This document shows positions 1 through 6,949 of a DNA stretch of 64,000 nucleotides, one piece after another. The notes under the pieces are model-generated. The model saw only the letters and a list, made by a program, of their open reading frames with translations. It had not been told where the DNA came from and did no database searches. The stretch comes from UBA11986 sp031402435 (GTDB taxonomy: Bacteria > Bacteroidota > Ignavibacteria > UBA10030 > UBA6906), in assembly GCA_031402435.1 (NCBI GenBank), contig JANNSJ010000038.1, positions 1 to 64,000 on the forward strand, read 5' to 3'. The translations under genes were made by a program, and so were the position numbers. Each line of letters opens with the position of its first letter. Position 1 is the stretch's first letter.

Positions 1-16
1 AGGAATAAGGCACTTC

Positions 17-143
17 GCATAACACGCAGCACAACTCGCTCACTCATTTGTTGAAGGCGTGATAAGTTGTGTTCGCTCAACGGCTCGCACGTTCATAAGA
101 AAGCGTGGTGCTCGCCGTTTCGATGTGCTGCGATACGTTAGCC
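17..143 (+). repeat. attC-like site A at the left edge of a gene-cassette array
   Basis: The site runs from an inverse-core-like heptamer GCATAAC (17-23) to a core-like heptamer GTTAGCC (137-143). Just inside these ends, CGCAGCACA (25-33) pairs perfectly with TGTGCTGCG (124-132), giving the nested arms expected of an integron attC site. The body contains CTCGCTCACTCATTTG and GGCTCGCACGTTCATAAG, and related segments recur in the two sites downstream. By the cassette rule, the cassette that ends here should begin, outside the window, with GTTATGCGAAGTGCC. The heptamers do not match RYYYAAC/GTTRRRY exactly, so the call rests on architecture and on repetition. Confidence 0.6.
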
Positions 144-185
144 GCAAGCATTTTGATCAAACGAACAATTGAAAATCGTGCTGAT

Positions 186-785
186 GTGAGCAACAAAACT
201 GATAAGCAAGAACGGCCGCAGAGTTTCCATGCGAAGAGTCGAGGAGAATGGCGCAGATGGTTGAAAAAGAACCACCGCGCAGTGAAAAGTGTTCGCCTGA
301 TTATCTATCATAAGAAGAGCGGGACCCCCAGCGTAAAATATGACGATGCGGTTGAAGAGGCTCTCTGTTTCGGCTGGGTGGACAGCAAACCTAACAAGCG
401 AGATGGGGAGAGTTATTTCCTTCACTTTGCGAGACGAAACCCCAAGAGCAACTGGAGTAGACTCAACAGGCAGCGAGCACAGAAGCTTATCAAGGAGGGA
501 TTGATGACAAGCGTTGGTCTTGCGATGATCACGCTCGCCAAGAAGACCGGAAGATGGAAAGCGCTGGAAGCTGTCCAAGACTCCGCCATCCCAGCAGACC
601 TTCAGACAATGTTCGACCGCAACAAAACGGCGTTCAAGAATTTTCAGACGTTTCCTCCTTCATCGAAGAGGATCATCCTTGAATGGATCTTGAATGCGAA
701 AAAGCCCGAAACTCGCCACCGGCGAATCAATGAAACGATCAGATTAGCGGAGAAGAACATCAAGGCCAATCACTATCGTCAATGA
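186..785 (+). CDS. YdeI/OmpD-associated family protein (cassette gene)
   Basis: This is a 199-residue protein of the YdeI-like family, whose molecular function is poorly defined; some members are annotated as bacteriocin-protection proteins. Family hallmarks are the N-terminal FHAKSRGEWRRWL segment, the central EEALCFGWVDS motif, and a basic C-terminus with AKKPETRHRRI. The longer open frame starts at ATG 105, but that lies inside the attC-like site. A GTG at 186 gives the usual short N-terminus (SNKTDKQ then SFHAKS), and a TTG at 153 is an alternative. No clear ribosome-binding site is visible. The gene fills one cassette and its stop lies a few bases before the terminal inverted repeat. Family call is firm; the start is uncertain. 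Confidence 0.82.
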   Translation: MSNKTDKQERPQSFHAKSRGEWRRWLKKNHRAVKSVRLIIYHKKSGTPSVKYDDAVEEALCFGWVDSKPNKRDGESYFLHFARRNPKSNWSRLNRQRAQKLIKEGLMTSVGLAMITLAKKTGRWKALEAVQDSAIPADLQTMFDRNKTAFKNFQTFPPSSKRIILEWILNAKKPETRHRRINETIRLAEKNIKANHYRQ

Positions 786-804
786 AACCATTCAAAATGC
801 CTGC

Positions 805-947
805 GGCTAACAGCACAAAGCACGGCACTCGCTCAGTTGATAGGCCTGTTGAACCGGTTCAAAAATCAGTTATGCTCGTTCCATGTCGCACACATTTGAT
901 AGAAAAGCGTGGAGTGCGGCACGGCGTAGTTTGCGCACACGTTATGT
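805..947 (+). repeat. attC-like site B between two cassettes
   Basis: The site begins with GGCTAAC (805-811), the exact reverse complement of the GTTAGCC core that starts the upstream cassette at 137. It ends with GTTATGT (941-947), which starts the next cassette. The complementarity extends well past the core: 792-811 matches the reverse complement of 137-156 at 19 of 20 positions. Inside, GCACGGCACTCGCTCA near the left and AAAGCGTGGAGTGCGGCAC near the right form an imperfect long stem. TCGCACACATTTGATAGAAAAGCGTGG matches site A's right half in order and spacing. Confidence 0.65.
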
Positions 948-989
948 GCCACCCGCCTGTAGCGGAAGATATGTGACTGGAAGGCGATC

Positions 990-1577
990 ATGAAAACTGG
1001 TTTGAAGGGTCTGATCAAGGAAGTCAGAGCATGTTCAGTGTGCAAGGAATACCTTCCACTGGGGCCACGTCCAATTCTCAGCCTATCCACTTCTTGTAGA
1101 GTCATGATCATAGGTCAGGCGCCGGGAACCAAAGTACATGGATCTGGAATTCCGTGGGACGATGCCAGCGGTGAACGATTGAGGGTTTGGATGGGTATTG
1201 ATCGTGGAGTATTTTACGATAGCAGTCTCATAGGGATCATGCCGATGGGATTTTGCTATCCAGGCAAAGGCAAAGGGGGCGACATGCCACCAAGGCCGGA
1301 GTGTGCCCCTTTATGGCACAGCAAATTACTCGACCATTGTCCAAATGTTAGATTGACCCTTCTGATCGGGCAATACTCTCAATCGTACTACCTGAAGGAT
1401 AGGCGAAAAGGAACATTAACTGAGACGGTGAAGGCATATGATGAATATATGCCTGATTTTATTCCACTGGTTCATCCTTCTCCTCGCAATCAGATATGGC
1501 TCAAGAAGAATCCGTGGTTTGAGAAGAGGTTGGTTCCAATTCTTCGAAAGAGAATTAAAGGAGCGTTAAAATCTTGA
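990..1577 (+). CDS. Uracil-DNA glycosylase family protein (cassette gene)
   Basis: The 195-residue protein belongs to the uracil-DNA glycosylase superfamily, whose members excise uracil or related damaged bases from DNA. Motif 1 is the GQAPG loop (about residues 42-46), as in family 4/5-type enzymes, and motif 2 is HPSPRN near residue 162. Four cysteines (CSVC near the N-terminus, then MGFCYPG and PPRPECAPLW) could bind an iron-sulfur cluster; that is inference from related families. The frame starts at ATG 990 behind GGAAGG. It is the only gene of the second cassette and ends just before the next inverse core. A repair-type enzyme as a mobile cassette passenger is unusual but plausible. Confidence 0.85.
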   Translation: MKTGLKGLIKEVRACSVCKEYLPLGPRPILSLSTSCRVMIIGQAPGTKVHGSGIPWDDASGERLRVWMGIDRGVFYDSSLIGIMPMGFCYPGKGKGGDMPPRPECAPLWHSKLLDHCPNVRLTLLIGQYSQSYYLKDRRKGTLTETVKAYDEYMPDFIPLVHPSPRNQIWLKKNPWFEKRLVPILRKRIKGALKS

Positions 1578-1596
1578 TGAACAGCCGGCGGGCAGC

Positions 1597-1695
1597 ACAT
1601 AACAAACGCAAGCACGGCACTCTCTCATTTGGTGAAGCTCGGTTGATTCAAGTGTTGGCTCCACAAATAGTGTTCGTTCATCGGCTCGCACATTT
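1597..1695 (+). repeat. Degenerate attC-like site C, right half lost
   Basis: The inverse core ACATAAC (1597-1603) is complementary to the GTTATGT that starts the preceding cassette; 1587-1603 matches the reverse complement of 941-957 at 15 of 17 positions. The left body, GCACGGCACTCTCTCATTTG, and the later GTTCATCGGCTCGCACATTT resemble sites A and B closely. After about 1695 the similarity stops, and there is no GTT core or right-hand stem. In its place is a hairpin-rich segment (1701-1730) with three related arms, CTACGAGTCT, CGACTCG and AGAGTCGTAG, that could fold in alternative ways. This looks like the decayed end of the array. Confidence 0.5.
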
Positions 1696-1803
1696 ATGCT
1701 CTACGAGTCTATCGACTCGAAGAGTCGTAGACCAAAAGAACAAGAGCATAGTGCACGCAAAGTAAACGAGGTACGACAAGAACAATTACCAACCGACACT
1801 ACT

Positions 1804-2136
1804 ATGCCGTCACCATCCGTTACCGTTCTCATAACATACCACGCACTGCCAGGCCAGGCAGAGCGGGCCGTTCGCGAACTGGGCGAGCTTATTGCCACCG
1901 TCGTTGCCACCGAGCCGGACTGCTCCATGATCCGGCTTCTGCAGGATCCGGCGGACCCTGCACGCATCCTGCTCTACGAAGAATGGACGAGCCGGGAAGC
2001 GTACCTCGGTCCGCATTTCCAGACTCCGCACCTGACCGCCTTTATCGCCCGCGCCGGCACGCTCTTTACGGGGCCGGCTGACATCCGCTTCTGGACCATG
2101 AAAACAGAAGTGCTTCCACCGAACGCCCGGCGGTAA
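1804..2136 (+). CDS. Antibiotic biosynthesis monooxygenase (ABM) domain protein
   Basis: The protein is a 110-residue single ABM-fold domain, similar to YgiN-type quinol monooxygenases and other small dimeric ferredoxin-like proteins. The opening strand SVTVLITYHALPGQ is followed by a helix rich in acidic and aliphatic residues. The central segment LLYEEWTSREAYLGPHFQTPH is diagnostic: a YEEW strand and then a helix carrying HFQTPHL. The frame is open from 1696, but the upstream part covers the decayed attC remnant. ATG 1804 gives a normal-length domain, and no strong ribosome-binding site is visible. Substrate is unknown. The gene lies just beyond the cassette array with no attC site after it. 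Confidence 0.75.
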   Translation: MPSPSVTVLITYHALPGQAERAVRELGELIATVVATEPDCSMIRLLQDPADPARILLYEEWTSREAYLGPHFQTPHLTAFIARAGTLFTGPADIRFWTMKTEVLPPNARR

Positions 2137-2369
2137 CATTGGCTCCCAATTCGAGTCATTGCGATCCCGACGACCCGTGCGCCTTTCCCTGCTGAGTCGG
2201 GAGAAGCAATCTCACCCTCAAATACAAACAACGGCATATCCATTCTTGATTCCTGAAAGAACATTCAGTATCAATAGTGAGCCGAGTTGCCGGGGTGTTG
2301 CCTTACCGGACATTCATGCGACGACCTGCACAGCTTCACCATCTAAAACCATGGAAGAGAAGAGCCACA

Positions 2370-2756
2370 ATGAACGCAGCACTCATAGGAATAGCATCGG
2401 GAATTCTCACAATATTGTTTGTCGCTGTACTGAAACGATTGGACAAATCAACAATGTATGGCCTGGTACTTTCGGGAATAGGCTTCCTCTATGTTGGCTA
2501 TACCTGGTCGGACAGTACGGCTTTCGTTATCAACGCACTGCAAGCAATATCCTTCGTCTTCATTGCGTACTATGGAATCAAAAAGAGTCCATATATTTTG
2601 GTGGCGGGGTATTTCCTGCACGGACTTTGGGACCTCGCGTACTCTTTCTTTGCAAACCCGGACTTACTCCCGCCGCATTACGACCTCTTTTGCATGTCAC
2701 TCGACGTTACCGTCGGTTGTTATCTGTTTTTCATTACATACCGGCAGGTAAAGTAA
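2370..2756 (+). CDS. Small multi-pass membrane protein, function unknown
   Basis: The 128-residue protein has about four or five hydrophobic segments (ALIGIASGILTILFVAVL, MYGLVLSGIGFLYVGY, FVINALQAISFVFIAYYGI, and a C-terminal LDVTVGCYLFFITY). The loop GYFLHGLWDLAY is the most distinctive part and recalls a motif of uncharacterised DUF6010-like membrane proteins, but I cannot confirm that family. ATG 2370 was chosen because it follows GGAAGAGAAG at a suitable distance and begins directly with a membrane segment; longer frames start at 2277 and 2159. It sits 19 bases before a membrane methyltransferase gene and is probably co-transcribed with it. Confidence 0.6.
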   Translation: MNAALIGIASGILTILFVAVLKRLDKSTMYGLVLSGIGFLYVGYTWSDSTAFVINALQAISFVFIAYYGIKKSPYILVAGYFLHGLWDLAYSFFANPDLLPPHYDLFCMSLDVTVGCYLFFITYRQVK

Positions 2757-2775
2757 AAATGAAACCGACAATTTA

Positions 2776-3378
2776 ATGGACCAGATCTTAAGACTCATCT
2801 TGCCGATATATTTTGTTATCTATCTCGGGCTCACGTTTGTTGCCAGGACGGTTTTGGTGGCAAGAAGGACCGGCAAGAATCCTCTTGTATTGCCGAAAGA
2901 CGACAGTGCATTCGGACTAATTGGATTCTACTTCAAGCTGACATTGGTGGGCATGTTCCTTTATGTTATCGCATTTTCGGCTTTCCCGGATCTTTCTGAA
3001 TACCTTCTCCCGATGAAACAACTCGTCAACCCCGTGATCACGATGATCGGGCTTGGACTTCTGGCTTTCGCTTTCATTTGGACACTCGTTGCTCAGAGCC
3101 ACATGGGCAACTCCTGGCGTATCGGTATTGACGCCAACACGGAAACGGAATTGGTAACCACGGGAGTATTCACCATTTCAAGAAATCCCGTTTTCTTCGG
3201 AATGATCGTATGCCTGGCTGGATTGTTTCTTGTAACACCAAACGCGTTGACCGGATTGTTTCTCATTCTTGGTTATGTCCTCATTCAAATTCAAATCAGG
3301 CTTGAAGAAGAACATCTCGCCAAATCATACGGACATGCTTATTTGGATTACAGACACAAAGTAAGGCGACTTATCTAA
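2776..3378 (+). CDS. Isoprenylcysteine carboxyl methyltransferase-family membrane protein
   Basis: The 200-residue integral membrane protein resembles the ICMT/phospholipid methyltransferase family, small SAM-dependent enzymes embedded in the membrane. There are about five hydrophobic segments. The conserved C-terminal half reads WRIGID, then TTGVFTISRNPVFFGM, a membrane span, and RLEEEHLAKSYGHAYLDY before a basic end. The RNP-x-F/Y and EEEHL..YG..Y elements form the SAM and substrate site in this family. The bacterial substrate is not known. It follows the small membrane protein gene closely. Confidence 0.8.
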   Translation: MDQILRLILPIYFVIYLGLTFVARTVLVARRTGKNPLVLPKDDSAFGLIGFYFKLTLVGMFLYVIAFSAFPDLSEYLLPMKQLVNPVITMIGLGLLAFAFIWTLVAQSHMGNSWRIGIDANTETELVTTGVFTISRNPVFFGMIVCLAGLFLVTPNALTGLFLILGYVLIQIQIRLEEEHLAKSYGHAYLDYRHKVRRLI

Positions 3379-3452
3379 GACCTTGGTGCGACGCCTTGAA
3401 TCAAGGTGATCGGTCCTACCTCAGTTACCCCACTACTTGGAGTGCGCAACGT

Positions 3453-4529
3453 ATGGAATTCACAGTCGGTACAAAACGAAAGCTCGCGAACACTGCGATC
3501 GTGGCGCTCATCGCGGCACTCTGTGGCTTCGTTTACCCGTTCATCATTGCTGAGGCGTATACGCCGGGCATTCCTGCGTGGAACGTCCATTTTAATGCCG
3601 CTCTGATTGGGTTTCTTCTGGGTATCGGGATATCATTCGGGGAGTTCCATGTCTTTCAGACAAGTCTTCGGCGTCTCCGGTTCTCACTCCTTATTGTCGT
3701 CCAGACGCTGTATTACCTTCTCATCATCCATGCCATCGTTATGGTTGTTATGACGGCCCACTTTATGGTATTTCAAGGAAGTTCGTTCATCGAGGCATTT
3801 CATTTGGTGAACGATCCACGAATGGGGATTAGCCGGCGAGCATTCTTCAACATCAATGTGTACGCGCTCGCCGTAATCCTTTTCATAACATTCATTCGGC
3901 AGGTCAACCGCACGCTCGGACAAAATGCGTTGCTCTTCTTTCTCACCGGCAAATACCATTCACCTGTTGAAGAAAACCGGGTGTTCATGTTCCTCGACCT
4001 CAAAGCGTCCACAACGATTGCCGAAAAACTCGGACACAATCGCTACCACTTATTTCTGAACGACTTCTTCTATGATATCACGCCCGCCATCGTGGAAAGC
4101 AAGGGTGAAATCTATCAATATGTGGGTGATGAGGTTGTGGTGACGTGGACGAAGGACCGGGGATTGCGCGGTGCGGAGTGTATCAATTGTTATTTCCGTG
4201 TTGCAGCCGCGATTGCAACGGTCAGCGGCAGGTATGAGGAAAAGTACGGCATTGTTCCCGAGTTCAAGGTCGGGTATCATTACGGAACGGTGACGGCCGG
4301 ACTTATCGGCGATATCAAGCGTGAGATTGTGTTTCATGGCGACACGGTGAACACCACCGCACGCATCCGCTCCGAATGTTCCATCGTCAAGCGCGACCTG
4401 TTGCTTTCCGGACAGTTGCTCGGCCAACTCTCGATCTCGAGTTACCTTACTCTTGAGAGTATGGGAAAGATCAGGCTTCGCGGCAAAGAGGAGGAGATTG
4501 ATCTGTACAGCATCCGGGAAGCGGCATGA
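3453..4529 (+). CDS. Membrane-anchored class III adenylate/guanylate cyclase
   Basis: The product has about 358 residues: an N-terminal block of four membrane segments (first about residues 12-30, last ending near 150) followed by a cytoplasmic class III nucleotidyl cyclase domain. The metal-binding aspartates are visible in FMFLDLKAST and YVGDEVVV. The transition-state Asn/Arg pair is in HGDTVNTTARIRSEC, and a likely base-recognition lysine lies in EFKVGYHYGTV. All catalytic positions I can place are intact, so it is probably active, more likely on ATP (inference). ATG 3453 starts directly before the first membrane segment; the frame opens upstream at TTG 3396. No sensor domain is visible apart from the membrane block. 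A protein with a second cyclase-like fold is encoded 0.4 kb downstream. Confidence 0.85.
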   Translation: MEFTVGTKRKLANTAIVALIAALCGFVYPFIIAEAYTPGIPAWNVHFNAALIGFLLGIGISFGEFHVFQTSLRRLRFSLLIVVQTLYYLLIIHAIVMVVMTAHFMVFQGSSFIEAFHLVNDPRMGISRRAFFNINVYALAVILFITFIRQVNRTLGQNALLFFLTGKYHSPVEENRVFMFLDLKASTTIAEKLGHNRYHLFLNDFFYDITPAIVESKGEIYQYVGDEVVVTWTKDRGLRGAECINCYFRVAAAIATVSGRYEEKYGIVPEFKVGYHYGTVTAGLIGDIKREIVFHGDTVNTTARIRSECSIVKRDLLLSGQLLGQLSISSYLTLESMGKIRLRGKEEEIDLYSIREAA

Positions 4530-4602
4530 AAATCCGGGCGCACAACAGCGGAACACAAAGGGTGTGACTCTCTTCTTTCATCACAACAGGAGGAATTGGA
4601 AC

Positions 4603-4893
4603 ATGACTGACAAAGTGCAACTCAAACATCCCCGTGGCAAAACGCCTGTCAAGATGAGCAAGGAGAAATACAATCTCCTGAAGCCTGCTGTCTTGAAATA
4701 CCTGCGTGCAAAAAAGAAAGCCACGTTCGGTGAACTATCGGGCGCAATCGCAAAAGAGTTCAAAGCCAAAGGACAAGCATTCGAGGGATCACTTCCCTGG
4801 CATCTGGAATGGGTGAAATTGGACCTTGAAGCAAGAAAGGTGATTCGGCGTGTGCCCGGTTCTACTCCCCAGCAATATGTACTTGTCAATTGA
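4603..4893 (+). CDS. DUF6958-type small protein
   Basis: The 96-residue basic protein probably has a winged-helix-like character. Recognisable elements are PVKMSKEKYNLLKPAVLKYL, TFGELSGAIAKEF, GSLPWHLEWVKLDLEA and the end motif PQQYVL. This series resembles DUF6958 (family assignment from memory of the motif order). ATG 4603 follows a strong AGGAGG 9 bases upstream, so the start is secure even though the frame is open from 4453. The role is unknown; the helix, strand and basic-residue pattern would fit DNA binding. It is free-standing between a cyclase gene and a DUF2652 gene. Confidence 0.65.
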   Translation: MTDKVQLKHPRGKTPVKMSKEKYNLLKPAVLKYLRAKKKATFGELSGAIAKEFKAKGQAFEGSLPWHLEWVKLDLEARKVIRRVPGSTPQQYVLVN

Positions 4894-4945
4894 GGAAGTC
4901 ACACTCTCACACAAGCATAGTACCACACACTAATCTCATCATGAC

Positions 4946-6022
4946 ATGGCCGATAACAAAGCAACGATACTGATTCCCGATATCAGCGGGTTTACAGAGT
5001 TCATGACAACCAATGAACTCGACCATGCCTCGCATGCCATCCATTTTCTCATTGAAGCGATGCTGAAGGCTGTTGGTGAAGAATACGTCGTGTCGGAAAT
5101 TGAAGGAGATGCCGTTTTGCTGATCAAGAAAGGCCCGGCTCCTTCCAAAAAAGAAATACTGGACACCTGCCTGAAGATTTTCAATGCCTTTCACTTTCAG
5201 CGGAAGTTCATGCAGCAACGAACCATTTGCCCTTGCGGGGCCTGCGTGGCTATTATCGACCTTACGTTGAAGTTTGTTGTACACCATGGGCCTCTGGCGG
5301 AAATAAAAGTGGGTGGATTTGTCAAGCAATCCGGTCCGGAAATGATCGTTGCTCACCGTTTGTTGAAAAATAGTATTGACAACAATGAATACCTGCTGCT
5401 GACTGAAAAGCTGTTGCAGCAGGTTGTCGATTCATCCGATGGGGTGGAGATGGAATGGTCGAGTGCATCGGAGGAATACCCTTCCATCGGCAAGGTCGAG
5501 TATCGCTTTACGCTCCTCAACGAAGCTAGGGGCAAGGTGCCTGAGCCGGCGCCCCCGGAAAGTTCGTATCGCACAGATGACACGTCATACGTCGAAACAC
5601 CAATCGCAGCCAACTTCCAGGATGTGTACGCAGCGATGATGAATATCCCGGGCCGCACGGCATGGATGCCGGGCTTGCAAAAAGTGGAACAGGACATACA
5701 GGCGGTCTTTGTTGGAAGCATTCACCATTGCACGTTCGACGAGTACACGGCCATTATCTCGCCGTTACGGATGACGATATCGGGCGAAGGGATTCTCTAC
5801 GCCGAACGCTGCCGGATTCACGAGATGAACCTTTCGGTGGTGCATGAGTTCCTGTTCAGGAAGATGGATGAGAAGTCCTGCAGCTTTGGCTCACGCTTCA
5901 TGAACGACGGCGACGCTCCCATACCGGGAGAAGTCCATGCGGCTCTCCTTGAGAAGATGCAACAGATGACTGCAAGACTGAAAGAGCATTGTGAAAAAAT
6001 GCCAGGGTCTCAATCAGCGTAG
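4946..6022 (+). CDS. DUF2652 protein: cyclase-like domain plus SRPBCC-like domain
   Basis: The 358-residue protein has two parts. Residues 1 to about 190 match DUF2652 and read like a class III cyclase fold: ILIPDISGFTEFM corresponds to the first metal-binding strand and EIEGDAVLLI to the second, with CPCGAC in between. The later Asn/Arg catalytic signature is not evident, so catalysis is doubtful. After a proline-rich linker (PEPAPPE), residues about 220-350 contain IAANFQDVYAAMMNIPGRTAWMPG, typical of START/SRPBCC-type ligand-binding domains. The fusion suggests a small-molecule or nucleotide sensor (inference). It is followed 9 bases later by the DUF1801 gene and is probably co-transcribed with it. 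Confidence 0.75.
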   Translation: MADNKATILIPDISGFTEFMTTNELDHASHAIHFLIEAMLKAVGEEYVVSEIEGDAVLLIKKGPAPSKKEILDTCLKIFNAFHFQRKFMQQRTICPCGACVAIIDLTLKFVVHHGPLAEIKVGGFVKQSGPEMIVAHRLLKNSIDNNEYLLLTEKLLQQVVDSSDGVEMEWSSASEEYPSIGKVEYRFTLLNEARGKVPEPAPPESSYRTDDTSYVETPIAANFQDVYAAMMNIPGRTAWMPGLQKVEQDIQAVFVGSIHHCTFDEYTAIISPLRMTISGEGILYAERCRIHEMNLSVVHEFLFRKMDEKSCSFGSRFMNDGDAPIPGEVHAALLEKMQQMTARLKEHCEKMPGSQSA

Positions 6023-6031
6023 CGTGCCGCC

Positions 6032-6409
6032 ATGAAAAACACTCCGAAACCGAAAAACGTAAGCGCGTACATTGCAGCCGCTCCGAAAGAAGTGAGGGCC
6101 AAACTGAAACAGCTGCGAGCGGCAATCAGAGAGGCCGCACCGGTTGCCGAAGAACGCATTAGTTATGGAATGCCGTATTACAGTTACATGGGACGGCTGG
6201 CCTATTTTGCGGTGTTCAAAAACCACATTGGGCTGTATATACCCACTCCGGTTATAGAGGAACACATCAGTGAGCTGAAGGAGTATGAAACTGCCAAAGC
6301 AACCGTCCGCTTTCCTCTGGACAAGAAGCTTCCTGTTGTACTCATCAAGAAGCTGATCAGGGCGCGGGTGAAAAAGAACGAGGCGAAGCAGGCGGCCAAC
6401 AAGGGTTGA
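6032..6409 (+). CDS. DUF1801 (YdhG-like) protein
   Basis: The 125-residue protein belongs to the DUF1801 family, which adopts a YdhG/CyaY-like fold; B. subtilis YdhG-type members have been linked to iron handling. The markers are VSAYIAAAPKEVRAKLKQLR at the N-terminus, the central RISYGMPYY, and the C-terminal TVRFPLDKKLPVVLIKKLI. Length is normal and the C-terminus is lysine-rich. The ATG at 6032 lies only 9 bases after the DUF2652 stop, so both are likely on one transcript. A GNAT gene follows after 33 bases. Confidence 0.82.
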   Translation: MKNTPKPKNVSAYIAAAPKEVRAKLKQLRAAIREAAPVAEERISYGMPYYSYMGRLAYFAVFKNHIGLYIPTPVIEEHISELKEYETAKATVRFPLDKKLPVVLIKKLIRARVKKNEAKQAANKG

Positions 6410-6442
6410 CTATCTTCGCACCACCTGAGAATACAACCACCC

Positions 6443-6895
6443 ATGGTACACATCGTAAGAACCAATTCTGAGAATCACGATTTTATCGGCCTTGTGAAAT
6501 TACTTGACGCCGAGCTTGCAGAACGTGACGGGAAGGATCATTCCTTCTATGCTCAGTTCAATACCGTCGATAAGATCAAGTATGTCGTCCTCGCGTATGA
6601 GAATGAGAAACCTCTGGGCTGTGGAGCGATAAAAGAGCATGAGGCGAATGCTATGGAGATCAACCGAATGTACGTTTCACCCGAGAGCAGAAACAAAGGG
6701 ATTGCAACGACAATTCTCTCTGAATTGGAACATTGGGCGAAGGAATTATCGTACGCAAAGTGTATATTAGAGACAGGAAAAAAGCAGCCGGAGGCTATTG
6801 CGCTGTACAAAAGGAACGGGTATACGATAATTCCAAACTACGGACAATATGCCGGAATAGAAAACAGTCTGTGCTTCGAAAAGAAAATTGTATGA
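6443..6895 (+). CDS. GNAT-family N-acetyltransferase
   Basis: The 150-residue single GNAT domain would transfer an acetyl group from acetyl-CoA to an unknown amine. Visible motifs are GCGAIKE with the following EINRMYVSPESRNKGIA, which contains the R/Q-x-x-G-x-A/G-type pyrophosphate loop as SRNKGIA, then LETGKKQPEAIALYKRNGY and a C-terminal FEKKI strand. The set resembles small cytosolic acetyltransferases of the RimI/YhbS type but does not fix the substrate. No strong ribosome-binding site precedes ATG 6443. It belongs to the run of same-strand small genes from 1.8 to 7.6 kb. Confidence 0.85.
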   Translation: MVHIVRTNSENHDFIGLVKLLDAELAERDGKDHSFYAQFNTVDKIKYVVLAYENEKPLGCGAIKEHEANAMEINRMYVSPESRNKGIATTILSELEHWAKELSYAKCILETGKKQPEAIALYKRNGYTIIPNYGQYAGIENSLCFEKKIV

Positions 6896-6949
6896 GGAGC
6901 AAAACGTAACTTAAGCTCATCATCTCTCACTCTCACCACATCATCATTC

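Noticed and set aside
105..185. N-terminal extension of the YdeI-family frame from ATG 105
   Set aside because: It lies within the attC-like site and has no relation to the family's N-terminus; GTG 186 gives a normal protein.
2159..2776. 205-residue plus-strand frame around the small membrane protein
   Set aside because: The sequence is rich in Cys and Arg without any domain, while the other frame encodes clear membrane segments.
4530..4602. Possible attC-like left half (AACAGCGGAACACAAAGGGTGTGACTCTC) near 4545
   Set aside because: It loosely resembles site B but has no core heptamers or right half, and the following gene has a normal strong ribosome-binding site.
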